Shown in pieces: positions 20,094-30,618 of a stretch of 64,000 nucleotides of DNA (position 1 is the stretch's first letter; every line of letters begins with the position of its first letter). The stretch comes from Chondrus crispus. Lineage: Eukaryota > Rhodophyta > Florideophyceae > Gigartinales > Gigartinaceae. The position numbers were made by a program, and so were the translations under genes. Under the pieces are notes generated by a model. The model saw only the letters and a program-made list of their open reading frames with translations, had not been told where the DNA came from and searched no databases. The stretch covers positions 248,001 to 312,000 of the forward strand of contig NW_005178572.1 in assembly GCF_000350225.1 (NCBI RefSeq), read 5' to 3'.

Positions 20094-20724
20094 TGTAGTG
20101 CACTGACCCACCTTTTCCTTTTCCCAGGGGACACCTGTCCCCGGCCAGCACGACTCCTTCTCCGGGACACACGTGTACCACGCGCCACGTGTAACCAGGC
20201 GTCAAGGCCCCTGTGTCCAGGTGTCACCCCCCCACGTGTAGTGGTTGTCATACCTCCCCAAGGGGAGTTTCTCCGGTCGTCGCCGCCGTCGTTTTAATTT
20301 AGTTTCTTTTAGTTTAATTAATTATAGCTCCGACGTCGGCTAGTATATAGCCGACGTCCGACCCTAAGTAAATCCGTACGAAGCTTTGGGTCTACAACTC
20401 GGGTTTCTGGAACGGAGTCGTAGCCTCGCGTCGGTCCCCGTCCCACGACGGTACCCTGCGAGCCATCTACGTCCCGATTCCCTCCTGTCTCTACCGCGCG
20501 CGTCGTCCCGCCACGCCCGGCTCTCCGCGCGACAGCTGTCCCTACCGCTCCGCCCCTCCTGGGCTCTGTTTTGCCTCTTTTTCCCTTACTTTCCCTACTG
20601 CGCTTCGCGCCCGGCCCCGTACCGGTCCCTTACGGGTGGTCTCCCGAGAACCCCCTACACGCGCCCCCGAACGCGCGCGCTCTGCCAGAGGGGGATCCCA
20701 CCCCTTCCCCCTCAGTGCACGACA
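20094..20724 (+). repeat. 5' LTR of RE3
   Basis: It begins TGTAGTGCACTGA and ends TCAGTGCACGACA, a 13-bp terminal inverted repeat with one mismatch. Matching copies lie at 31167-31798 and, as a solo LTR, at 62434-63063. Confidence 0.93.
20332..20358 (+). promoter_or_regulatory. TATA box inside an 11-bp-arm palindrome (LTR promoter)
   Basis: GACGTCGGCTA (20332-20342) and TAGCCGACGTC (20348-20358) are perfect inverted repeats around GTATA, placing a TATATA (20344-20349) at the dyad. GACGTC resembles a CRE/bZIP half-palindrome core. The 3' LTR (31407-31433) and the solo LTR (62671-62697) keep the structure without a change. It is likely the core promoter of RE3-type LTRs. Confidence 0.65.
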
Positions 20725-20727
20725 TTT

Positions 20728-20745
20728 TGGTCTCCCGACCTAGAA
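20728..20745 (+). promoter_or_regulatory. Primer-binding site of RE3
   Basis: TGGTCTCCCGACCTAGAA starts three bases after the LTR. The 18-mer is identical to the one in RE4 and differs by one base from that of RE2. Confidence 0.8.
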
Positions 20746-20830
20746 GTCTACGGAGTGTCCCTTATCCCTTACCGTTTTTGGTCCTAGGTGTTCTATCCCT
20801 GTTTCAACAGGTTCCGACAAGCTCAAGGCT

Positions 20831-23008
20831 ATGGTATCCGGGTCCGATTCGTCCCGTGAGACCCGTCCTCGAGACGTGCCTCCGCCAGTTGCGGCGTGGA
20901 TCACTCGGAGTTGTCGCGAGACGCTCCGAGAAGCGGAAAGATTCACGCTCAATACTGTAGCGGAGAAGCTCGCAGCGCAACCGTCGGCGCTGCGGGAAAA
21001 CCTCAAGACTTTTATTGAGGAAACTATCGCGGCCCAAGCCGAGGTACAAGCCGCGCGAGAGCGCGATCGCCTAACCGCCCTGGAAGGCGTGCTCACCAAG
21101 GCCTGGCAGGCGGACATAGCTGCCAGCGCCAAGGAGGCCGCCATCCTGCGTAAGCAAGAGGAGACCGCCACGGCGGAGGAACTCAAGGCCCTCCGTCGAG
21201 AAATTGCCATCTTGAAGACGCAAACATCAGCCTCCGCTGCTGGAATCCCTTCGACTACAGTCGGAGTAGCGACTCTCCCTCCCGCTGAGGGGTTGCCCCC
21301 GTTGAATAAGAGCCTGCTCTTTTCCAACGTGACAACGCCGGCGCTGCAAGCCGCGGGGATACGGGTCCCCTCCATGGAGACCGCACCCCAATTCTCCGCC
21401 AATCCGCAGGCGTCGCGAACCGCGGCAGGAGCCTCCCGCGAGGGAGCCTCCGCCGGACCTATCCACCTTGAAGGTGATTTACCCTCCCAGAATTTACGGG
21501 GAGAGGACCCCGATCAAGGGGGAAGCTCAGACGACGAGGGGAGTGGACGACGAAAAAAGTCCAAACCCAGTCGGAAAGAGCGGAAGGCGAACCGTCGCAA
21601 AGGACGAAAGGATGGATACCCTCCGGACGGGTACTCAAGCCCGTCCTCGTCATCCTCCTCTGACTCGGAGACCGATTCCGAGTCAGAGTCCCTTACGGCC
21701 CCAATGCCGACGTTCGGCCCCAAACAGAAAAAGGTTTCTGTCTGGAAGCCGACGAACCACCGGTTCAGAGGTGTGTGCAACTACCGAGCCTACCGCCTCG
21801 TGGATACCGACCCCACCCTGGACGACCGGGTCTACGCTACCACCCGTAAGAGGGTGCAGTACCTCCTCGTGGTCATGGGGGAGTACAAATTCAGCGGGGT
21901 AGATCCTATCAGGGTTATCAGCTTCCTGGCTCGCTGCAAGGAAAATTTTGACAACGCCAATATGACCGAGGCGATGGCCCTGATGGCCCTACCCCATCTG
22001 CTGGCTCCGCCAGCGAAGGAAGCGTATGAGTCCCAGCGGGGACTGTACCGCAAATCTCAGGGGATCGCGAGCTGGGCCGCCGCCGTCAATTGGCTGTTGC
22101 GCACCTATGCGACGAACCTCGAGATCGAGCGGGCCCTCACGGCATTGAGGGAGCTACGCCAGAAGCCGGGCGAACTGGAAACCGAGTACGCTACTCGAAT
22201 GTCCACCGCCCTGGGGAGGTGCGGGGACGTGCACTCGGCATACGAGAGGACGACCCTCTTCATCGAGGGGCTCACCCCCGCGATCAAGCCGCTGGTGTTA
22301 CAAGCTCGCGAGGATCGACCGCGATCCTCGTTCGAGGATACCATCGCCCTCGCGCGCTCGCACGGCGATGCTTTCCGGGCCCAGCACGGGGCGGGGCGCC
22401 GCGTGGAATTCGGGAAGCCTCGCCCGGTTAAACAGGTTCTCGCTGCCCTGGATGGCGCCCCGTCGTCGTCGACCGGCCCCTCTCCCAGTTTTCAAACGGC
22501 CCGGGGAGCCGAGAACTACTTCGCTACCGATGGTGACCTCGCCGGGGGGGCTCCTTCCCTCCCGACGGAAGAATCCTCCTTCAACGACGGAGACTCGCTG
22601 TTTTACGGCGACCGGCGCAAGCCGTATCAACCCGCTCGAGAGCCCGCCGAGGGCTTTCGCGGACTTCCACCCGGGAAAACGTCCCGTAATTACCAAAAGG
22701 ATCTGCGGGGACCTCCGTCCCCGCAGATCATCTGCTTCACCTGTTATCGGGTCGGGGACCACATTTCCCCCGACTGCGACATGAAGGTGAAGGATGTATC
22801 CCTCGTACCCCATCAGTACGAGAAGTTGACCGCGGCCCAAAAGAGCCGAGTGCCTCCGGAGGCGTACCTCCGAGCCGTCGCCCTTCTCAGTTACGAGGCG
22901 AACCGGGTAATGAACCCCGACGCCGTCGCCGGCCCGCCGCCGCGTGCGGGTACCGGGACGAGGTCCGTACCGCCCCCCGGGGAAGCTTCTCCTCCTCCAA
23001 AAAACTAG
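20831..23008 (+). CDS. gag: Gag of RE3
   Basis: A 725-residue structural protein from the ATG at 20831. Residues about 40-130 are strongly helical and charged, probably coiled coil. An acidic serine-rich stretch (around 265-285) precedes the capsid-like domain, which contains FSGVDPIRVISFLARCKENFD and an FIEGL-x3-IKPLV block shared with RE4 Gag. The zinc knuckle at Cys635 reads CX2CX5HX4C, one residue longer than the canonical form seen in RE2 and RE4. The frame is intact. pol follows in another frame after about 180 bp, so no direct fusion is visible. Confidence 0.88.
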   Translation: MVSGSDSSRETRPRDVPPPVAAWITRSCRETLREAERFTLNTVAEKLAAQPSALRENLKTFIEETIAAQAEVQAARERDRLTALEGVLTKAWQADIAASAKEAAILRKQEETATAEELKALRREIAILKTQTSASAAGIPSTTVGVATLPPAEGLPPLNKSLLFSNVTTPALQAAGIRVPSMETAPQFSANPQASRTAAGASREGASAGPIHLEGDLPSQNLRGEDPDQGGSSDDEGSGRRKKSKPSRKERKANRRKGRKDGYPPDGYSSPSSSSSSDSETDSESESLTAPMPTFGPKQKKVSVWKPTNHRFRGVCNYRAYRLVDTDPTLDDRVYATTRKRVQYLLVVMGEYKFSGVDPIRVISFLARCKENFDNANMTEAMALMALPHLLAPPAKEAYESQRGLYRKSQGIASWAAAVNWLLRTYATNLEIERALTALRELRQKPGELETEYATRMSTALGRCGDVHSAYERTTLFIEGLTPAIKPLVLQAREDRPRSSFEDTIALARSHGDAFRAQHGAGRRVEFGKPRPVKQVLAALDGAPSSSTGPSPSFQTARGAENYFATDGDLAGGAPSLPTEESSFNDGDSLFYGDRRKPYQPAREPAEGFRGLPPGKTSRNYQKDLRGPPSPQIICFTCYRVGDHISPDCDMKVKDVSLVPHQYEKLTAAQKSRVPPEAYLRAVALLSYEANRVMNPDAVAGPPPRAGTGTRSVPPPGEASPPPKN

Positions 23009-23189
23009 GAGAACCTCAGCCCGCAGCAGCTGAGGTGGACACGGTCACATCCCCGGATCACTCGCCCAGGGTGGCGGAACCGTCCTCACCTCCCGAGGCG
23101 GAGAAGCGGTACCGGATACTCGGCCGCAAACACACTGGGCCATCCCAGGGAGACCCCGACCCCGAACGGCTCGGTACCTTACGCCGACC

Positions 23190-26100
23190 ATGGCGAAGAA
23201 ACACCCCCCGCCTGCAAGGGGTGTTAGCCATCCCGAGACAGTGCTCGCGCTGTCTCGGCGGAATTACAAGGTCTACGCAGACCTTGGATTATCCCCGTCG
23301 ATATTGGTGCGCCAGCTCACAATATTAGATACAGGGGCTGGCTCCAATTTCGTACGGGCCGACACGCTTCCCTCCGGATGGGAGGCGCTGATTAGTCCGG
23401 GTGAAATCCCGACGATCGCGGACGCCAATGGGAGACCCTTGCGTACGAGCGGCCAAATCCCCCTCGTGGTGCGGTTAGGTGACCGTACCATGAGGTGTAC
23501 CTTTATCGTCTGTGAACGATTAGCCGCCCCCGTGATACTGGGGTGCGACTTTAACGACAAGTTCGTCGAAGCCATCTACCCCCGGCGGAAGGAGGTGGAA
23601 CTGGACGATGGTACTAAGATCCCCATCGTCCGGAAGCCGGCGTCTCGGGCCGCGAACGCCCCTCCCCTCCCGACGGAGCAAGAGTATGCCCCCGCCGCTG
23701 GGCGGACTTCCCCAAGGCTCAAGGTGTCGCGCGCCGTGGAGATCCCGGCGGGCACCCAGACTTGGGTATACGTCACAAGTGGACGGGCCGGACTATCGGT
23801 CCTCGAGGCGAACCCGCAGTTATATGCGAAGCATCGGATCTCCCTCTCCAACGGGGTGGTGCACATCACCCCGTTGCAAGAGTTCAAGGTCCTCATGGCG
23901 AACTTCTCGACCGCCAACAAGAGGTTGTCGAAGAACCAAGTCGTTGGCTTCGTCACTCCCCATCCGCGGGCGATGGTGCGCACGGCGATGCCGTTGGACG
24001 CGGTCCTAGCCGCGGAATTCTCCGAGGGGAGCCCCCCTCTACAGGGCGAGAGGCCCCCTCGTGGAGCCCTCCCCCAAGCGGAGCCATCCCCTCCGTCGGA
24101 GTCGGTTCCCCTCGACCACCTGCCGGCGCAAGTGCGAGGGCAGGTCCGCACCATGCTCGCGCCCTACGCCGGAATGTGGGATGGAAACTGGGGCGAGGTT
24201 CGGGCGACAGAGCATCGCATCGAACTCACCCCCGGCGCCAAGCCGTTTCGATGTCAGCCCTATCGAGCTGGTCCCCGCGCCCGGGAGGCGGAACAAGCCT
24301 CGGTTGACGAGATGTTAGCTGGCGGGGTAATTTCCCGGTCCAAGTCCGAATGGGCGTCCCCCGTCGTGCTCATCCCCAAGTCAGATGGGAGCCTCCGTTT
24401 CTGCATCGATTATCGACGGCTGAACGCGTTGACCGTGCGAGATACGTACCCCATCCCTCGCATGGACGAGTGTCTTGACACACTCGGGGAAGCCAAGGTC
24501 TTTTCTACCCTTGATTGTAACTCCGGGTACTGGCAAATTCCAGTCGCCAAGGAGGATCGACCGAAGACCACGTTTACGTGCCACGCCGGGACGTATCAAT
24601 TCAACCGTATGCCCTTCGGGTTGATGAACGCCCCGGCCACCTTTCAACGTATGCTGGATATCCTCCTCTCAGGCTATCGCTGGAAGAGCTGCCTCATCTA
24701 CCTGGATGATATCATAATCTTCTCCAAGGATTATGACACGCACCTCAAGGATGTGGACGTAATACTCCGTGCTCTGCAGCAGGAGGGATTATCACTTAAA
24801 CTTAACAAGTGCACGTTTTTCCAGGACTCTGTCGAGTACCTGGGACATATCATCCGACCGGGCGAACGCGAAGTCCACCCGAAGAATGTGAAAGCGCTCT
24901 CAGAAGCGACTCAACCACGGACCCAGACCGAGCTGCGCTCGTTCTTGGGAATGTGTAATGTCTACCGACGTTTCGTCGAACATTTCGCCAAGATAGCGGC
25001 GCCCCTTACGGCTATGCTCCGAAAAGGAGAACCGGATGTCCTCCCCGATCTGGATGAAGAGCAGACCACGGCCTTCCAGACACTGAAGGAGTGCTTAATT
25101 TCGCCTCCGGTCTTAAAACTCCCACGACTGGGGCGCCCCTACTCACTGGACACGGATGCGTCAGACGCTCAGTTGGGCTGCACACTACTGCAGACCCACG
25201 AGGATGGACACCGATACCCTGTCGGATATTGGTCACGTACGCTCTCGCCAGCGGAACGCAACTACTCGACAACCGAGAAGGAATGCCTTGCCATCGTATG
25301 GGCGGTACAGACGCTCCGCCCGTACCTGGAAAGGGAGCGGTTCACGGTCAACACCGACCACCACTCCCTGCGGTGGCTGATGAACCTCGCCGATGCGAGT
25401 GGCCGACTGGCCCGGTGGCGCTTGCGCCTTGCCGAATATGACTTCGACGTAACCTACGTGAAGGGAATCAAGAACTGCCTCGCCGATGCGCTGAGCCGTA
25501 TCCCATCTACGGGGGGTACGACTGTCCCGACCGACGAAGAAATTCCTTGCTACTCCGTCCTGAATTTCGACGATGAGCCTCAGCATCAAGAGGAGACCTA
25601 CGACCCCACCGACGTCGAAATTTCCGCGGGTTGCTACGCGCTGGACCCCCCGGCCTCGATGGCCGCGATAACCCACGAAGACTTCTCTCGTGAACAGCAC
25701 TCCGACCCATTTTGTAAGGAGGTGACTTCCCGTCTTGAGAAGGGGGAGGGGTTCGCTGAATTGCGCCGGTCCCGATTCTTCGTGAATCAGGAAGGGCTGG
25801 TCTGCCGGAAAGCCCACCTCGACGGCGTGGAACCGATCGTAGTACCCACAACCCTCCGGGAAAGGTTGTTGTACTTGTCGCATTATCCCGCCACCTCCGG
25901 TCACCCAGGAGGCAGGCGATTGTTCTATACGCTAAGACAGCGGTTCTATTGGCCAAGCATGTCGGTGGACTCCTACTCGACCGTAAGGATGTGTCCCGAC
26001 TGCGCGAAGGCACGCATCAAACTGCGGAAGCACAACTCTGAGTTGAAGACATTTCCTCCGTCAGGGCCCCTGGAGTACATCGCCATCGATATTCTCGGCG

Positions 26101-27671
26101 AACTTCCCCGTACACCAAGAGGAAACCGTTACCTCTTGGTGATGACGGACAGATACTCCAAGCTGACCAGGACGGTCCCGCTCAAGAGGATTACCGCTGA
26201 AACGGTTGCTCAGGCGTTTATTTCCCACTGGGTGTTCGTATACGGCGCCCCAGTGAAACTTCTCTCCGATAACGGGGGACAATTCACCTCGAGGTTTTTC
26301 CTCGCCGTGTGCAAGATACTCTCAATTGAGAGCGTGTTCACCACGGCCTATCACCCCCAAACGAATGGGCAGGTGGAAAGATTCAACCGGACGTTGGTAT
26401 CCACCCTCCGGCATTACCTCGCCGATAATCAACGTGACTGGGATCAGTACACGGATGCGCTGACGTACGGCTATAATTGCACGGCGAACAGGATGATCGG
26501 TATGCGGCCGTTCGACCTGGTATTATCCCGGACCCCGAGTCCATTATCCCTGCAACAAACGCCGCTGTTGGACCCATCCGCCTCAAGGGCGCAGTTCAAG
26601 ATCCGCTACCTAGCGTGGCTCCGCAGCCTGATGTCGACGGCCAGCCGCAACTTGCTGGCCGGACAGGAGCGGTATAAGAACGATTTCGATAATCGGATAC
26701 GCCACCCCACCCCGGACTATCGGGTGGGGGATCAGGTACTCGTGAACCGCGAGGCTGCGCTACGCTCCGAGGAGAAAACGGACAAGGACCGGGTTAACAA
26801 TAAGCTCGCACCGCGAACCGAGGGACCCTTCCCTGTCGTACAGGTGGACGACCACACCGTCACCATCGTACGGGGGACGGGACTGAAGGACCGGCTCTCT
26901 CGCAACCGGGTCGTCAGGTCTCCCCCGCTTCGTAGCAACGTGACAGACCCCCCCCCTGGGACCGGGGTCCTCAAACGGGGAAGACGAAAACCTCCCCGAC
27001 GCGACCCCTTCGGAAGGGACCCCCGCGACACCGGCGCTCGCAAGGCCGCGGCCGCCGGGGCTGATGGACGCCGTCATCGGCGGAAGAACCGAGGACGCCC
27101 TCACACGTCTCGCTGGGTTCCGCTCTCGAATCGGGGCGAACCGCCCCGAAACAGCGAACTGCCCCCCGCCGCCGGACTCAAGACCCCTAACGAAGGAAAC
27201 GCGTCCCGTTACGCGCTCGCAAACGGCGAGGGAACCCCACGAGCCAACAGTGGACCCTACGGAACCACCTGCGCCCCGCCGCGACAGGGCCTCCGCCCCC
27301 CCGGCGATCCCGCTCACCGCGCGTTCATCTCGTCGGGCGCGGCGCACCTGGCCGCGAGGTGCACGTTCCGACCCGACGCCTTCCGCGTACCTCTACGCGT
27401 GCCTTCGGGGCAGGCCCTCCCTCCTGCTTCCTCTGCGGGAGACCCCACCGACACCTACGTCGTGCAATCGCTAACCGGGCATGGGCCGGGAGATGACGGG
27501 CTCCCCCTGTTTCGCGTACGTTGGTACGGGTACAGCGACGCCGAGTCGACCTGGGAGCCCGCCCGTCATATCGACTACAACACGGTCGCGCGATATTGCC
27601 GAAGGGAGCGGGTACCAATCCCCGACCGCGCTCTATGGGGGCATCCCGGCAGCGTGGGAATCGGGAATTAG
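23190..27671 (+). CDS. pol: Pol polyprotein of RE3
   Basis: A 1493-residue frame from the ATG at 23190. Protease DTGA lies at residues 47-50. RT has FCIDYRRLN and YLDD (504-507). RNase H has DTDAS, TEKEC and TDHHSLRW. Integrase has an H-H-C-C zinc finger, then catalytic D967, D1027 and E1063 (35 residues between D and E). After a proline/arginine-rich linker the C-terminus is a clear chromodomain with VRWYGY and STWEP aromatic-cage residues. The ORF is undamaged and of normal length for a chromovirus. It should provide protease processing, reverse transcription and chromatin-targeted integration. Confidence 0.95.
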   Translation: MAKKHPPPARGVSHPETVLALSRRNYKVYADLGLSPSILVRQLTILDTGAGSNFVRADTLPSGWEALISPGEIPTIADANGRPLRTSGQIPLVVRLGDRTMRCTFIVCERLAAPVILGCDFNDKFVEAIYPRRKEVELDDGTKIPIVRKPASRAANAPPLPTEQEYAPAAGRTSPRLKVSRAVEIPAGTQTWVYVTSGRAGLSVLEANPQLYAKHRISLSNGVVHITPLQEFKVLMANFSTANKRLSKNQVVGFVTPHPRAMVRTAMPLDAVLAAEFSEGSPPLQGERPPRGALPQAEPSPPSESVPLDHLPAQVRGQVRTMLAPYAGMWDGNWGEVRATEHRIELTPGAKPFRCQPYRAGPRAREAEQASVDEMLAGGVISRSKSEWASPVVLIPKSDGSLRFCIDYRRLNALTVRDTYPIPRMDECLDTLGEAKVFSTLDCNSGYWQIPVAKEDRPKTTFTCHAGTYQFNRMPFGLMNAPATFQRMLDILLSGYRWKSCLIYLDDIIIFSKDYDTHLKDVDVILRALQQEGLSLKLNKCTFFQDSVEYLGHIIRPGEREVHPKNVKALSEATQPRTQTELRSFLGMCNVYRRFVEHFAKIAAPLTAMLRKGEPDVLPDLDEEQTTAFQTLKECLISPPVLKLPRLGRPYSLDTDASDAQLGCTLLQTHEDGHRYPVGYWSRTLSPAERNYSTTEKECLAIVWAVQTLRPYLERERFTVNTDHHSLRWLMNLADASGRLARWRLRLAEYDFDVTYVKGIKNCLADALSRIPSTGGTTVPTDEEIPCYSVLNFDDEPQHQEETYDPTDVEISAGCYALDPPASMAAITHEDFSREQHSDPFCKEVTSRLEKGEGFAELRRSRFFVNQEGLVCRKAHLDGVEPIVVPTTLRERLLYLSHYPATSGHPGGRRLFYTLRQRFYWPSMSVDSYSTVRMCPDCAKARIKLRKHNSELKTFPPSGPLEYIAIDILGELPRTPRGNRYLLVMTDRYSKLTRTVPLKRITAETVAQAFISHWVFVYGAPVKLLSDNGGQFTSRFFLAVCKILSIESVFTTAYHPQTNGQVERFNRTLVSTLRHYLADNQRDWDQYTDALTYGYNCTANRMIGMRPFDLVLSRTPSPLSLQQTPLLDPSASRAQFKIRYLAWLRSLMSTASRNLLAGQERYKNDFDNRIRHPTPDYRVGDQVLVNREAALRSEEKTDKDRVNNKLAPRTEGPFPVVQVDDHTVTIVRGTGLKDRLSRNRVVRSPPLRSNVTDPPPGTGVLKRGRRKPPRRDPFGRDPRDTGARKAAAAGADGRRHRRKNRGRPHTSRWVPLSNRGEPPRNSELPPAAGLKTPNEGNASRYALANGEGTPRANSGPYGTTCAPPRQGLRPPGDPAHRAFISSGAAHLAARCTFRPDAFRVPLRVPSGQALPPASSAGDPTDTYVVQSLTGHGPGDDGLPLFRVRWYGYSDAESTWEPARHIDYNTVARYCRRERVPIPDRALWGHPGSVGIGN

Positions 27672-28720
27672 AGGGATGGATCGCGCCCCAGCACCTCGGT
27701 TGAGGTACGATAGCCTACTGTGGAGCCCCTGGAAACACGCGACGCGTCGACGCGGACCGCCGCCGGACGCCCTAGCCAGTCAACGCCGCCCACCTGTCGT
27801 ATTTGATTTTTTGATTTTTTGGGAATGGTTTGATTTTTCATTTTTTGGTTGGGGAGGCCCACTCCCGGGCGAGAACAGACACCGACCCGTCCCTTCCGGG
27901 AGCGGTTGACGGTGTCTCGCCCTGCAGTACAGTAGTCGCTCCCTCTCCCCACGCCCTCGCGGGTCACCACCCCCTGCGGAGGGAGAGAAAGACGCTCCCC
28001 TCCCACGTCAAGCAACTGTGGTATCCACCCCGGTCTCACGCGTCCGTCGGCAACGATCCGCTCCCGCCTCAGGACCGAGCCACCAGCCCGACATGTGCGT
28101 CGTTCCGTTCGCGCGCTTTGCCGCGTCCTCTCCCCGTACGGGACCATCTCGTACGCGGCGACCGCGACCGCTATGCCCTTCAGCATAGCATGTCCCGGGC
28201 CCTTACCCGCACGGGAGAGGCGAAAAATTGGTACACGCTTTGACGAAGTCCCTGCCCACGTCATAGCATGTCCCGGGCCTCGACCCGCACGAGGGAGAAG
28301 AAAAATTGGTGCTCGCTTGAAGAAGGCGCTGTCTTCGGGAGGGAACCCAGAACCACTTCCCTCGTCTACCGGTGGCCCCCTCTACGAAGTGACGCCGCGT
28401 CCCTACTCCCGACTTCGTGTCGTTTCATTACCTCGCCCTCGACGAGAATTACCTTCCGCGCTGCGCTGTCGCTGACGGTCCGCCCTCACCGCCGCGCGCT
28501 GCGACCCTACTTCCGACTTCGTGTCGTTTTATTCCCTCGCCCTCGACGAGAATTACCTTCCGCGCTGTGCTGTCGCTGACGGTCCGCCCTCACCGCCGCG
28601 CGCCGCGACCCTACTTCCGACTTCATGTCGTATACTCCCTCGCCTTGGGCGAGACTACCGGCCGCACCGCGATAATCGCCGATCGTCTCCGGCACGCTGC
28701 TACGCGCGGTAACACCGACC
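27672..28720. other. Spacer of RE3 between pol and antisense ORF
   Basis: About 1 kb without a credible gene. An AT-rich tract at 27805-27850 made of TTTGATTTTTT-like units contrasts with the GC-rich surroundings. Two tandem repeat families follow (28177-28330 and 28396-28640). It would form the 3' ends of both the sense and the antisense transcripts. Confidence 0.5.
28177..28640. repeat. Two tandem repeat families in the RE3 spacer
   Basis: First, a roughly 81-bp unit containing CATAGCATGTCCCGGGCC and GAAAAATTGG occurs twice (from about 28179 and 28262). Second, a 104-bp unit starting CCTACTTCCGACTTCGTGTCG occurs about three times (28400, 28504, 28608), the last partial and more diverged. 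Confidence 0.75.
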
Positions 28721-30259
28721 TTACGCGTCGCGTCCCCCCTCGTGCGGCACGAGCCCTCCGGAGGCGACCGCTGTCGGGGTCCTCACAGCGTGGTCGCCTC
28801 GCACCGGCGACGAGGAGGCCGCGAGCGCGTTCCCCGCGGGCTCACCGGCCGCGACCTCGCTCGGCTCCGACGTCCCCTCCGCGAGCAGACGATGTAGCTG
28901 TTCTCGCCATTGCGGATCCTTCAGCCAACCGCGCAGCTCGGCGTCCGTCATCGTCGCTGTATCGCGTCGCTCCACCCCCCTCGGGCGGGGGTCCTCAGTA
29001 CCCTTCCCAAAACCGACGCCGCGACGCCGGACGCGCCGACCCTCGCCCTCTCGCTCCGCGAACCGGACTTCTCCGGAACGTCCCCCTCCGCCGCCTCCTT
29101 CGGCAACCCCTTCCCCTCCCCTCAGTAATTCCGGTTGGTCCAGGCGAAGCGTTCCGCTCTCGAGCCGAACCCAGTTCCCACGGTCCGGGCGGCCCGCGTC
29201 ATGCTGTCTCCCAGGGGAGTAGTGCGTGCTCCGGGGGTTGTCGAAGTGATGGCCCTGAGCGTAAGGGACGCGCGACCAGTCGATGTCCCCGTGGAGAGCC
29301 AGGAGGACCCGTAACTGTCGCTGTGCTTCTGTGCTACCCAGGATGCGCGTCAAGTCCAGCCGGTGCAACCACTCTACGACCATGGTCGGGAGGATGAATA
29401 ACCGCCCCTCGTGGGCGTACTTCAAGAACCGCCCCGCAACTAAGGCGAGCCACTCGCTGAGAAAAACCATCCAGCGTGCGGACTGAGGGTCCTCCGTGAG
29501 ACTCAGTCCAAAGTACACCACGCACGGGGGAATTTCCGCAATGAAGTCCGCAGGGACTTCGTACTGCGCAAACCACGCCGGTATCTCAGGATACCGCGTG
29601 CTCAACACCGTCCGCTCGAATGTCTTTACCTCCACCCATTCGTATGCGACGAACACCCCCATCCGATTACGCATGCGTCGCTCAAACTTGAGCTTGGCAT
29701 GCATCGCGGGGTCGCGCCTCTGATCTGGGGATCGAGCGAAGTCCTCCGGCAACAGAGGTCGGTCCCAGGCCATCATGGCCACCGAGGGTTCTTCCTCCCG
29801 GATGCGGAGTTCATCAAATATTCGTTTCAGATTTGCAACGTACCCCCGGTCCCCATCCGCCCGATACGCCCAGGTGTCCAGGTTCCAAGCCCGAGGGACG
29901 AGCCTGTTACAGGGGGTACGGCGTATACGTTGGCGAATTAATTCCACGAAGGCCACACGGGTCTCCGTGTTCACCCGTCTGAATTCCGGACGTAACAAAG
30001 CCGGCTCCACGACCAGGCGGCGCGTGAAGTCGCGAGAGCCGACGGCTGCCACGCTCAAACCCCCAGGGAGTTCCCCAGTAGACGTCGCGTACGCACGGAT
30101 CAATTCCGCGTCGCGTAAACCCTCCGGCGCCATAAAAGGGGCTCGCTCGAAGAGTAGCGCATCGTCGTACAAGTTCCGACCCCATAAGTCTCGTGGTCGG
30201 GGCCACAGCTCGCCCTCGAGGGCCGAGACTCCCCCGGGGGGGTACATCGGCGCGTGCAT
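28721..30259 (-). CDS. Antisense accessory ORF of RE3 (aORF family)
   Basis: A 512-residue frame from the ATG at 30259 (an in-frame GTG at 30301 would add 14 residues). It is antisense to gag-pol, begins about 910 bp inside the 3' LTR and ends about 1.05 kb after pol. Conserved blocks shared with the RE2 and RE4 antisense ORFs include LVPRAWNLDTWAYR with a downstream GYV-x-NL, then MGVFVAYEW. The block YPEIPAWFAQYEV follows, with YFG, a DPQSARWMVFLSEW stretch and GRLFILP. Further on it has YSPGRQHDAG, a glycine/arginine-rich segment and a short helical end. There are no membrane segments and no domain I know. With an undamaged frame in an otherwise healthy element it is probably a protein-coding accessory gene; its function is unknown. 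Confidence 0.75.
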   Translation of the reverse strand: MHAPMYPPGGVSALEGELWPRPRDLWGRNLYDDALLFERAPFMAPEGLRDAELIRAYATSTGELPGGLSVAAVGSRDFTRRLVVEPALLRPEFRRVNTETRVAFVELIRQRIRRTPCNRLVPRAWNLDTWAYRADGDRGYVANLKRIFDELRIREEEPSVAMMAWDRPLLPEDFARSPDQRRDPAMHAKLKFERRMRNRMGVFVAYEWVEVKTFERTVLSTRYPEIPAWFAQYEVPADFIAEIPPCVVYFGLSLTEDPQSARWMVFLSEWLALVAGRFLKYAHEGRLFILPTMVVEWLHRLDLTRILGSTEAQRQLRVLLALHGDIDWSRVPYAQGHHFDNPRSTHYSPGRQHDAGRPDRGNWVRLESGTLRLDQPELLRGGEGVAEGGGGGGRSGEVRFAEREGEGRRVRRRGVGFGKGTEDPRPRGVERRDTATMTDAELRGWLKDPQWREQLHRLLAEGTSEPSEVAAGEPAGNALAASSSPVRGDHAVRTPTAVASGGLVPHEGGRDA

Positions 30260-30555
30260 CTCCGGGAGGCGGGACGGTACGCGTTCGCTCGGGGATGCCA
30301 CTGCCGCGGACCTCTATCACGTCGGCGCCACGAAGGTAAGAGACTGGTACGGCGTACCTTGCGTATAGTGGGCTCCGCGTTCGCGCGTCGAAAGGAGGAG
30401 TTGTCACAAAACAAAAGGGAGGAAGGGGCACAGAAGGTGAGCTGCTGCGGTGTGGCCCTGGGCGCCGACCTACTTCAGGGGACCCACGAATACCGTTGCC
30501 CTCAGCCACCTACGTTCCGCCCCCGATCATGGCTGGCGGGGGATCGTCGAGTCCC

Positions 30556-30618
30556 CCGGCGGTACACGAACCGCCACAGTCAGGGCTCGCGACGCCCGAG
30601 TATAAGGGGGGGGCTACG
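30556..30618 (+). repeat. Copy of the pre-LTR/polypurine-tract segment
   Basis: This segment resembles 31101-31168, the bases directly before the 3' LTR. Both contain CCGGCGGT-CAC, then CAGGG-TCGCGA and end in a TA-rich step followed by G6-7 and CTA. The internal copy is followed by a different sequence rather than a clear LTR. Confidence 0.5.
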
